A DNA stretch of 19,169 nucleotides from Candidatus Woesearchaeota archaeon (lineage in GTDB: Archaea; Nanobdellota; Nanobdellia; Woesearchaeales; ARS49). Below the pieces are notes generated by a model. It had not been told where the DNA came from, searched no databases, and was given only the letters and a program-made list of their open reading frames with translations. Where the stretch lies: assembly GCA_016203345.1 (NCBI GenBank), contig JACQMZ010000059.1, forward strand, positions 1-19,169, given 5' to 3'. A program made the translations under genes and the position numbers. Below, piece after piece: positions 13,686 to 19,169 of this stretch (within the stretch, counting starts at the first letter, position 1; every line of letters begins with the position of its first letter).

Positions 13686-13798
13686 AATTTAACCGCGTAA
13701 CAATAAAAAAAGTGGAACGCATTAAGTACGAAGGAAAATTGTACAATGCCACCACGTCTTCAGGCAATATAGTCGTCAATGGCATTCTTTGCAAAAAC
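13682..13798 (+). other. Intein C-half (39 residues)
   Basis: It runs from the start Met to the terminal Asn that would cyclise, with Ser as the first residue of the following extein. The length and break position match those of natural split inteins, where the fragment of about 35-40 residues carries blocks F and G. Confidence 0.85.
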
Positions 13799-15043
13799 TC
13801 AGGGGGCCTCGGCACTCCTGCGCACGAGCGTGTGGTTGCAGGCATGATTCACAAGGCGCACATGGGCGTGTTGTTTATTGACGAGATTGCGACTTTGCAT
13901 CCTGCGACTCAGCAGGAATTGCTGACTGCCTTGCAGGAGGGCAAGTATTCTATAACGGGCCAGTCTGAGCGGTCGTCTGGTGCGATGGTGCGGACTGAGC
14001 CTGTGCCGTGTAATTTTATTCTTGTCGCGGCTGGCAATCTTGACACGATTCAGCATTTGCATCCTGCGTTGCGCAGCCGTATTCGCGGGTATGGGTATGA
14101 AGTGTTTATGAAGGAAACTATGCTTGATACTCCTGAGAATAGGGTGAAGATTGCTCGTTTTGTCGCGCAGGAAGTGGTGAAGGACAAGAAGATCCCGCAT
14201 TTTTCGCGGGGTGCTGTGGATCTTATCATTAACGATGCGCGGAAGATGGCAAACAGGAAGGGGCATTTGACGTTGCGGTTGCGTGAGCTTGGCGGCCTTA
14301 TTCGCGCGGCTGGCGATCTTGCTTTGGAGCAAAAGTCCAAGCTGGTTGAGCCGGAGCACATTATTGCAGCGAAAAAGATTGCGGTGACGCTTGAACAGCA
14401 GATTGCAGACAAATTTATTGAGCGGAAGAAAGAGTATGACGTGATCGTCACGTCTGGCATTCAGGTTGGCAGGGTGAACGGTTTGGCAGTGATTGGAGGC
14501 AGCGCGGCGTATTCTGGAATCATCCTTCCGATTGAGGCGGCAGTCGCGCAGGGCGGGAAGGAGAAGGAAATTGTGGCAACAGGCAAGTTGGGTACGATTG
14601 CGAAAGAGGCAGTGAAGAATGTTTCTGCGATTGTGAAGCGCGCGTTTGGTGCAGACATCAAGGATTACGACATTTATGTTCAATTTTTGCAGACGTATGA
14701 GGGCGTGGAGGGCGACAGCGCGTCTATTGCGGTTGCGACGGCGATTATTTCTGCGCTTCAGGATGTTGGTGTGCGGCAGGATACTGCCATGACTGGTTCG
14801 TTGTCTGTGCGAGGCGAGGTGTTGCCGATTGGTGGCGTGTCTGCGAAGGTTGAGGCGGCTGTCGACGCAGGCATCAAAAGGGTGATTGTTCCTCACGCGA
14901 ATGTTCAGGACATCATTGTGGACAAGAAGCGGCTGGACAAGATCGAAATTATTCCGGTTAAAACAATTGGTGAGGTTCTCGCGCAGGCGATCGTGTGGAA
15001 GGGAAAGGAAGAGTTGTTGAAGAAGGTAAAGGGCCTGCAGTAA
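13682..15043 (+). CDS. lonB: Intein C-half fused to LonB Walker B and protease domain
   Basis: In this 453-residue protein residues 1-39 are an intein C-half: block F (VERIKYEGKLYNATTSSGNIVVNG) and block G ending in Asn39, with Lys instead of the usual His before it. Ser40 starts LonB again with SGGLGTPAHER, Walker B VLFIDEIA (63-70), an arginine-rich sensor region (HPALRSRIRGYG) and the protease domain with catalytic Ser346 (GVEGDSAS) and Lys389 (GGVSAK). Joined to the first 205 residues this gives a 619-residue LonB, normal for archaea. The ATG overlaps the upstream TGA, and GAGG lies at 13671-13674, seven bases before it, so re-initiation is credible. In this frame a TGA stop lies about 25 bases upstream of the ATG. 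Confidence 0.92.
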   Translation: MKFNRVTIKKVERIKYEGKLYNATTSSGNIVVNGILCKNSGGLGTPAHERVVAGMIHKAHMGVLFIDEIATLHPATQQELLTALQEGKYSITGQSERSSGAMVRTEPVPCNFILVAAGNLDTIQHLHPALRSRIRGYGYEVFMKETMLDTPENRVKIARFVAQEVVKDKKIPHFSRGAVDLIINDARKMANRKGHLTLRLRELGGLIRAAGDLALEQKSKLVEPEHIIAAKKIAVTLEQQIADKFIERKKEYDVIVTSGIQVGRVNGLAVIGGSAAYSGIILPIEAAVAQGGKEKEIVATGKLGTIAKEAVKNVSAIVKRAFGADIKDYDIYVQFLQTYEGVEGDSASIAVATAIISALQDVGVRQDTAMTGSLSVRGEVLPIGGVSAKVEAAVDAGIKRVIVPHANVQDIIVDKKRLDKIEIIPVKTIGEVLAQAIVWKGKEELLKKVKGLQ

Positions 15044-15071
15044 CGTAGTCTTCTAACAAGTTTTCGTATAC

Positions 15072-15116
15072 GAATTTTCCTGAACAAGGCGCGAAAGCGC
15101 CGAGTTCGGAAACGTC
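15072..15116 (+). repeat. Hairpin element G (GA/GA-mismatch family, diverged)
   Basis: Left arm GAATTTTCCTGAAC and right arm GTTCGGAAACGTC pair with the family's bulged T and some mismatches. The internal loop is AA opposite GA. The inner stem GGCGC/GCGCC is capped by GAAA, a GNRA-type tetraloop. It lies 3' of lonB. Confidence 0.6.
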
Positions 15117-15160
15117 AGAAATTTTCATTCCGTTTATTTACGATTAGTGAAAATTTCTGA
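15115..15160. repeat. 13-bp perfect inverted repeat
   Basis: TCAGAAATTTTCA at 15115-15127 pairs with TGAAAATTTCTGA at 15148-15160 across a 20-base loop that has an inner CGT/ACG pairing. It directly abuts element G. It may end lonB transcripts or be part of a compound element. Confidence 0.65.
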
Positions 15161-15247
15161 GCGTCTCAAAAACCACCCTGATGGAGTCTGCTCTCAAAAA
15201 CAAGTGAAAAGAGATGTATGCTGGTTTTCGAGAATTCAAGTCAAAAA

Positions 15248-15257
15248 CTTTATATAA
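15248..15257 (+). promoter_or_regulatory. TATA box of the zinc-ribbon gene
   Basis: CTTTATATAA is centred 27 bases before the ATG at 15280. Confidence 0.6.
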
Positions 15258-15279
15258 TCACACGTTCCTGCCTCGGCGT

Positions 15280-15456
15280 ATGACTAAAGACGTTCGGGAA
15301 ATAAAGGAGTGTCCCGATTGTGCGAGCTTGAACATTATTTATGGCGAGAGGCGGGACCAGGTTATTTGCAAGGACTGCGGGCTGATTTTTGAGCCTTTTT
15401 ATCAGGAGGCTCCTGTGGAGAAGAAGCCAGCGAAGAAGAAGTCGAAGAAGCGTTAA
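15280..15456 (+). CDS. Small zinc-ribbon protein (TFIIB-type)
   Basis: This 58-residue protein has a zinc ribbon of CPDC (residues 11-14) and CKDCG (30-34), separated by a strand segment SLNIIYGERRDQVI, as in the N-terminal ribbon of TFB. No cyclin-like TFB core follows; instead there is a tail of Lys and Pro (EKKPAKKKSKKR) suited to nucleic-acid binding. It may be a stand-alone transcription or RNA-binding accessory protein. The start is fixed by the leaderless promoter; the longer frame from 15214 would begin upstream of the promoter. Its last 95 bases overlap the 3' end of kae1 on the opposite strand, so the two could form antisense pairs. Confidence 0.8.
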   Translation: MTKDVREIKECPDCASLNIIYGERRDQVICKDCGLIFEPFYQEAPVEKKPAKKKSKKR

Positions 15457-16414
15457 TCCAGTTCGTGTCGATTTCGTCTGTTCTTTCATAGGGATGGATG
15501 TCTGGCGTGGTTCGTCGTCCGTGGCTGTATTCAAGGACGCCTTGCCAGGCGATCATGACTCCTTGGTCTCCTGCGTATTCGAGCGGGACAGCGGCAAACG
15601 TGGCTACTCTCTCTTTGCTCATGGCTGCGAGCATTTGTATGAGTCGTTTGTTCGCGGCAACGCCTCCGATCAATAGGAGTTCTTTCTTGCGCGTGTGCGC
15701 GAGTGCCCGTTCTGCGACTTCTGCCAGCATGGCAAAGCAGGTTTCTTGGAGGCTGAAGCAGAGGTCTGGGAGGGGAATTTTTCCGATTTTTCGTTCGGCT
15801 GCGGTTATAATGCCTGCGAAGCTGACGTCCATGCCTTTGACGGCATACGGGAGCTCGACGTATGCTCCTGTGCTGGCTTGTTGTTCCATTTTTGGTCCTG
15901 CGGGGAAGCCAAGTCCTGCTTTTCTGCCGAACTTGTCAAGCGCGTTTCCTAATCCAATGTCCAGGGTTTCGCCAAGGACGCGGAAGCGTCCGTGTGCCGC
16001 GACAAGCAGTTGGGTGTTGACGCCTGACACGTACAAATAGATGGGGTCTTGTAGCCCGGTCGTCAGGTTTCCGATGGTGAGGTGGGCAACGCAATGGTTG
16101 ACGCCAAGGAGTGGCTTGTTGTGTTCTTTGGATAGATTTTCGGCAAAGTTTTTTCCGACATGCAGGCAGGGTGCCAGTCCTGGCCCGTGGCTGAACGCGA
16201 TAAGGTCAATGTCGTTCATCGTCAGCTGTGCTTTTTGGAGGGCGTCTGCAAGGACGTGTTCCTTGACTAGTTCGTGGTGTGCCTTGACTTCGTTGGGGAT
16301 CATGCCTTCAACTGAGTGATAACAGTCTCTTGCGTTGGCAAGAATCTTGCCTTCTGACGTAATAATTCCAACTCCAAACGTGTGTGCAGTGCTTTCAATG
16401 CCGAGGCAGATCAT
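15362..16414 (-). CDS. kae1: KEOPS subunit Kae1, tRNA t6A37 threonylcarbamoyltransferase
   Basis: Kae1 transfers the threonylcarbamoyl group to A37 of ANN-decoding tRNAs, within the KEOPS complex. The 350-residue protein shows all family blocks: GIESTAHTFGVGI, EVKAHHELV (His46-47), HGPGL, NHCVAH (metal ligands His107 and His111), YVSGVNTQ, GNALDKFGRKAGLGFPAGPK, DVSFAGI, IGGVAANKRL and EYAGDQGVMIAW (metal ligand Asp283). It is not fused to the Bud32 kinase. The family normally ends near PYERTDE-x-x-x-W (residue 319 here); about 30 extra Ser/Pro/Lys-rich residues follow, coded antisense to the zinc-ribbon gene, suggesting a lost stop codon. The promoter shares a 16-mer with eL33. Confidence 0.96.
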   Translation of the reverse strand: MICLGIESTAHTFGVGIITSEGKILANARDCYHSVEGMIPNEVKAHHELVKEHVLADALQKAQLTMNDIDLIAFSHGPGLAPCLHVGKNFAENLSKEHNKPLLGVNHCVAHLTIGNLTTGLQDPIYLYVSGVNTQLLVAAHGRFRVLGETLDIGLGNALDKFGRKAGLGFPAGPKMEQQASTGAYVELPYAVKGMDVSFAGIITAAERKIGKIPLPDLCFSLQETCFAMLAEVAERALAHTRKKELLLIGGVAANKRLIQMLAAMSKERVATFAAVPLEYAGDQGVMIAWQGVLEYSHGRRTTPDIHPYERTDEIDTNWINASSTSSSLASSPQEPPDKKAQKSARSPCK

Positions 16415-16434
16415 GCGAAAGGTTTAGTGACTGC

Positions 16435-16450
16435 GCTTTTTAAAGCTTGC
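16435..16450 (-). promoter_or_regulatory. BRE/TATA promoter of kae1
   Basis: The minus strand reads GCAAGCTTTAAAAAGC, identical to the eL33 promoter and with the same 20-base gap to the ATG. Confidence 0.65.
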
Positions 16451-16460
16451 AAACCGCACG

Positions 16461-16469
16461 TATATAAAT
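16461..16469 (+). promoter_or_regulatory. TATA box of the 16491-16916 gene
   Basis: TATATAAAT is centred 26 bases before the ATG at 16491. It lies only 11 bases from the kae1 promoter, forming a compact divergent promoter. Confidence 0.55.
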
Positions 16470-16490
16470 CACGGTGAATGATCATGCTTT

Positions 16491-16916
16491 ATGAATTCTG
16501 CATTGGAAGAGGTAGCAGCTGCGATCGACGGCATGGAATTTGAGAGGGCTCGGCGGATATTGAGTACCCGAGAGGCGTTTGGAGGGGATGATCTGCAGAA
16601 TAAGTTCTATGGCGCGCTTGTGTCTTTTACGGAGTATTTGTGTACAAGGGATTCTGCGTGCTTGACAGGTGCAGTTGTTCTAGCGCGGGAAGTGATTGAG
16701 AGGGAGCCGCGGCATCTGGAATGTCATGCGCTTCTGGCACAGTCGTATGCAGCACTTGGGTATTTGGGTGACGGTCAGGGGTTACGGCTTGCATGGCACC
16801 ATTATGAGATTGCTCGCGGGCTTGCCGTCGATCAGGGGTTTGAAATTGAAGCAGATCGGATTCGCACTTTGGGCGAGGAGGTTGGAAATGCTGCCTGTTC
16901 AATGGATTCCTCGTAG
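16491..16916 (+). CDS. TPR-like helical repeat protein
   Basis: The 141-residue protein has helix pairs resembling tetratricopeptide repeats: ALEEVAAAIDGMEFERARRIL, a helical middle, EREPRHLECHALLAQSYAALGYLG, and GLRLAWHHYEIARGLAVDQG. Such folds bind partner proteins. No signal peptide is present. The start was chosen from the leaderless promoter distance. It overlaps the next gene by 29 bases, so the pair forms an operon and the products may work together. Confidence 0.7.
   Translation: MNSALEEVAAAIDGMEFERARRILSTREAFGGDDLQNKFYGALVSFTEYLCTRDSACLTGAVVLAREVIEREPRHLECHALLAQSYAALGYLGDGQGLRLAWHHYEIARGLAVDQGFEIEADRIRTLGEEVGNAACSMDSS
16876..16882 (+). promoter_or_regulatory. Strong Shine-Dalgarno site deciding the start at 16888
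   Basis: AGGAGGT lies five bases before the ATG at 16888, inside the upstream gene. It shows that the longer open frame starting at 16696 is not the real start. Confidence 0.8.
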
Positions 16917-17481
16917 TGCTGTCAGGCGAACGCATGAACAGCACCCCGAGGCATATTTCTATGATACATCAACACGTGCCCCATTGGCTAATGATCTTGA
17001 CTATGTAATTGCTGCACCAGAGTTTTCGCCGTTTGTTGCGTATGGAGGTATTCCTATTCCAGGTACAACTGACGTGAGCGATTCTGTTGAGGGGATTTGG
17101 CAGGGTTTGAAGGTGATTCGGGGAAAAATTGATCCATCATATTTTGAGGGAAAGGGGCGAAAACGTCGTGGGAAGCCATGGGGTCACCTTTTTGGCGGCA
17201 GAGTTATTGGGTATCGTGATGCGCGCGTGTCGATTTACGTTCCATCGTACGAGTTTATGGTAGAGCAAAGGGTTTCAGGGACTTCTGTTGACAGCATTGT
17301 GGACAAAGCGGCGAGCACGACGCAGTTTTTCTTTGATGTCGACGAGAATGGTGATGTGCATGATACGAGGCGTCCTCTTTCGCACGCGGCTATTCTTGTG
17401 AGATGGTTAAATGGAGAGATTACACGACGACAGCGTCTGCGGGAATTTCCGCAGGTTGATTCTCTGCAGGCGCAAGAATAA
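16888..17481 (+). CDS. Conserved-looking protein of unknown function
   Basis: This 197-residue protein begins MLPVQWIPRSAVRRTH. The core is dense in features that look conserved: SPFVAYGGIPIPG, a Ser-Asp run into SVEGIWQGLKVI, KIDPSYFEGKGRKRRGKPWGH, YRDARVSIYVPSYEFMVE. I recall uncharacterised families, including phage-linked ones, with a G-IPVPG ... SVEGIWQGLKV signature, but I cannot name one with confidence. The many conserved Gly, His and Arg suggest an enzyme or nucleic-acid binder. The start is set by AGGAGGT. The 3' end overlaps the convergent 17420-18193 gene by 62 bases. Confidence 0.8.
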   Translation: MLPVQWIPRSAVRRTHEQHPEAYFYDTSTRAPLANDLDYVIAAPEFSPFVAYGGIPIPGTTDVSDSVEGIWQGLKVIRGKIDPSYFEGKGRKRRGKPWGHLFGGRVIGYRDARVSIYVPSYEFMVEQRVSGTSVDSIVDKAASTTQFFFDVDENGDVHDTRRPLSHAAILVRWLNGEITRRQRLREFPQVDSLQAQE

Positions 17482-18193
17482 ATTCGGTGTTCTTTCTCTG
17501 AAATTTTTTCGCGCGCGTGTCTCCTTTGATTTGTTGTTCGATGTTGTCAGGATCGAGGAGTTCTCCCTTGAGCGCTTCCTTGCGCAGAGCAACGATGTGC
17601 CCGAATTTTTTTGCTGTTTCGACGTCGGTTGTGAGCGATATGAATTGGTCGCTTGTTGATGGATCGATGAGGTGTGCAATAAGCTTTCCTTTAGATGTTG
17701 GATTTTTCGAAAAGATCGACAGGCGTCTTTGTTTGCGTTCCCATTCATGGTCGGATAATCCACGAAACACGTAGCCTTTGCTCAGTGCTTCTTCCGGATT
17801 GTAAGAGAGTATTCTGCTCAATTCCTTCGAGGGTCTTTCTGTGCGAACAGGTGGGGGTGTTAGGGCCGCGGTGTACGTGCTTGCCAGGTCTATGATGCGG
17901 TTCAAGATATTGTGCGCTGCAGTGAAATCTTTTTCACGAGCATCTGTGCGGGCGTTGCCTGTGAGGTTTCGTATATCCATAAAAGTTGTGGTCAACTCTG
18001 CAGAGCCTGTTTCTTTAGCAAGAACATCTCGTCCCTTTTGGTCAAGTTCATCGATGGCGTCAAGCAATTCCAGGAAGGGCGCTGGGTTGTAAGTTTCATA
18101 CACGTCGGCTATTTTGTCATTTAGTGCCTGGGCGACAGTGACGATATGTTTCAAATAGTTCTGTGCTGTTAAATGTTTGCCAAAGGGCCACAT
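17420..18193 (-). CDS. Helical protein with possible ADP-ribosyltransferase-like C-terminal domain
   Basis: In this 257-residue protein residues 1-135 are helical and charged. The C-terminal 120 residues follow the order seen in R-S-E class ADP-ribosyltransferases: Arg144 in GYVFRGLS, a Ser-Thr-Thr strand FISLTTDVETAKKFG (185-199), and Glu237 in KNTEFILAPAE followed by IPADAVVV, the usual closing strand. The Glu-x-Glu variant of arginine-specific enzymes is not seen. The call rests on motif order only. There is no signal peptide, so the target is probably intracellular. A promoter GGTTTTAAACC lies at 18215-18225, 27 bases upstream. The tail overlaps the convergent gene. Confidence 0.6.
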   Translation of the reverse strand: MWPFGKHLTAQNYLKHIVTVAQALNDKIADVYETYNPAPFLELLDAIDELDQKGRDVLAKETGSAELTTTFMDIRNLTGNARTDAREKDFTAAHNILNRIIDLASTYTAALTPPPVRTERPSKELSRILSYNPEEALSKGYVFRGLSDHEWERKQRRLSIFSKNPTSKGKLIAHLIDPSTSDQFISLTTDVETAKKFGHIVALRKEALKGELLDPDNIEQQIKGDTRAKKFQRKNTEFILAPAENQPAEIPADAVVV

Positions 18194-18214
18194 AACACTG
18201 CCGAACTCACAATC

Positions 18215-18248
18215 GGTTTAAAACCTTTTTGTCATCATCTTTATATAA
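18215..18248. promoter_or_regulatory. Divergent promoter pair between 17420-18193 (minus) and 18270-18905 (plus)
   Basis: GGTTTAAAACC at 18215-18225 is 27 bases from the minus ATG at 18193. CTTTATATAA at 18239-18248 is 26 bases from the plus ATG at 18270. Both predict leaderless messages. Confidence 0.55.
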
Positions 18249-18269
18249 CGACGCGTCTTTCCTCCGGAA

Positions 18270-18905
18270 ATGGGTTTGGAACGATTATTGCCGGTTGTGT
18301 TCACAGGTGTTGTGACGGTCAGCGGGTGTTATGTTATCACGCAGCGTCCTGACAATCATCGTGGCCTGGAACTATTGGGTGATGGCGAATCCATCAAGGC
18401 ACCGTCTCCATCCGAGGAATTTGTTCTTTCGCGGGAAGAGTTTTATGAGTTTTTGCGCAGGCCTGTGCAGGAATCTTTGAGAGATACAAGAGTGCAGTTT
18501 GTGACGATGGCACAATACGATGCTGCTGTTGCGCAAGCAGATGTTCGACCAGAACAGAGAAGGCCTGTGATGGCAATGGTGTATTTCAATTCACCAGGAT
18601 CAAGAGGGCTGGCGGCATTGATGCACACTTGGGACAGGCAGTATCCTGACTTGAAACAAATCGCCATGTGTTTCAGCGAATCCGAAACACCTGCGCAAAG
18701 CGTTGTTGATGATACGTATAGAAGATTTTCGTTGCGTGGTCTTCCGGGGCTGATCGCATACAGTAATAATGGTGGACGAATTGAGAGAGTAGATCAAGCA
18801 GATGGAGGGTTTAGTTCATATAGCAATGATGAGGATCCGGCGTGTTACTTAGCAAACATCAGCGTTTTCAGGTCATTTATTGAGGAGCAGCTTCTTCTTC
18901 GTTAG
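18270..18905 (+). CDS. Lipoprotein with thioredoxin-like fold lacking CxxC
   Basis: This 211-residue protein has an N-terminal hydrophobic stretch ending in a lipobox-like TVSGC (Cys20), so it is probably a lipid-anchored surface protein. From about residue 98 the sequence follows a thioredoxin fold: PVMAMVYFNSPGSRGLAALMHTW, a second strand IAMCFSE, and RRFSLRGLPGLIAYSNNG, where L-P is the cis-Pro loop. At the site of the CxxC active motif it has SPGSRG, so redox activity is unlikely. It could act as a binding module or chaperone. It is monocistronic with a leaderless promoter. Confidence 0.65.
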   Translation: MGLERLLPVVFTGVVTVSGCYVITQRPDNHRGLELLGDGESIKAPSPSEEFVLSREEFYEFLRRPVQESLRDTRVQFVTMAQYDAAVAQADVRPEQRRPVMAMVYFNSPGSRGLAALMHTWDRQYPDLKQIAMCFSESETPAQSVVDDTYRRFSLRGLPGLIAYSNNGGRIERVDQADGGFSSYSNDEDPACYLANISVFRSFIEEQLLLR

Positions 18906-18976
18906 TGCAAATTATAGGGCTTGAGTTTACCTTTCGGAATGTTAACAGTTTGTACGCAGGTTAATTTTAAATTGGG

Positions 18977-19137
18977 TAGTGCAGTGTGGTGAGCCTAAAG
19001 CCGTCTCCCCACACCCCTCTGTTCAGGTTGCTTGAAAAGGGACGGGCCGCCGCTCGACAGAACTTCATGCTTGGCGGCGGCAGGCATCAGAATTCTGGCT
19101 GCAAACGCGGGGGTTATAGGGGGCAGCGTGCAGCCAT
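18977..19137 (+). ncRNA. Strongly structured non-coding region, candidate RNA gene
   Basis: The 264 bases after the last gene hold no credible open frame but do hold three successive stems: TGTGGTGAG with CTCCCCACA (about 18984-19016, one mismatch); GCCGCCGC 19046-19053 with GCGGCGGC 19074-19081 around a 20-base loop; and TGGCTGCA 19096-19103 with TGCAGCCA 19129-19136. An A/T-rich stretch near 18961-18975 could be its promoter. I could not match it to SRP, RNase P, tRNA or rRNA. Strand is a guess from the upstream A/T box. Confidence 0.35.
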
Positions 19138-19169
19138 TGTCATTAAGTTAAGGGTTGGCAGTTTAGTAT

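Noticed and set aside
5146..15116. All intergenic hairpins as simple transcription terminators
   Set aside because: Elements A and D lie between divergent genes, F lies upstream of the lonB promoter, and E overlaps a start codon, so termination cannot explain the family.
16696..16887. Upstream start of the 16888-17481 gene
   Set aside because: The added residues are a shifted reading of the TPR-like gene, and a strong Shine-Dalgarno site marks the ATG at 16888.
18977..19137. RNase P or SRP RNA gene
   Set aside because: One loop resembles an RNase P segment, but the conserved GGAAAGTCC-type core and the SRP GGAAGG/AGCAG core are absent on both strands.
1..19169. CRISPR array or insertion sequence
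   Set aside because: No regularly spaced direct repeats beyond the 14-base pair at 9463-9497, and no transposase or integrase reading frame was seen.

Overview
The window looks like chromosomal DNA from a small-genome archaeon, most likely a DPANN-type lineage (Woesearchaeota-like; this is inference). The archaeal signals are ribosomal protein eL33 (L35Ae), a membrane-anchored archaeal LonB protease, the Kae1 tRNA-modification protein and a TctA-like membrane protein with an OB-fold partner. TATA-type promoter boxes are centred about 26-27 bases before many start codons, which implies leaderless mRNAs. Genes are short and tightly packed, several pairs overlap, and many encode uncharacterised membrane or helical proteins.

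Layout. Positions 113-5061 hold a cluster of related unknown genes: two large proteins sharing a multi-spanning membrane module (113-2074 and 3611-4621), a 94-residue stand-alone relative of the soluble domain of the second (2116-2400), two helical proteins (2478-3592) and a winged-helix regulator co-transcribed with the second membrane protein. Positions 5241-9415 hold a small membrane protein, eL33, a GT-C-like membrane glycosyltransferase, and the TctA-like/OB-fold gene pair. Positions 9590-10600 hold a Cas4/RecB-type Fe-S nuclease, followed by a synonymously recoded second copy of its last 12 codons and then a PIN-toxin remnant. Positions 10793-11551 hold a membrane protein.

The centrepiece is lonB at 11646-15043. 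An intein with a LAGLIDADG endonuclease domain interrupts the protease between Walker A and Walker B. The intein is itself divided over two reading frames that overlap by ATGA, so the halves must be joined by protein trans-splicing (or by frameshifting) to give a working protease. Downstream are a zinc-ribbon protein overlapping the 3' end of kae1 on the other strand, a TPR-like gene coupled to an unknown conserved gene, a possible ADP-ribosyltransferase-fold protein, a thioredoxin-fold lipoprotein lacking CxxC, and a strongly structured non-coding region at the right edge.

Intergenic DNA carries a family of seven hairpin elements of about 40 bases. Arm sequences differ between copies while pairing is retained, and a GA/GA internal mismatch is conserved around a small GC-rich cap.
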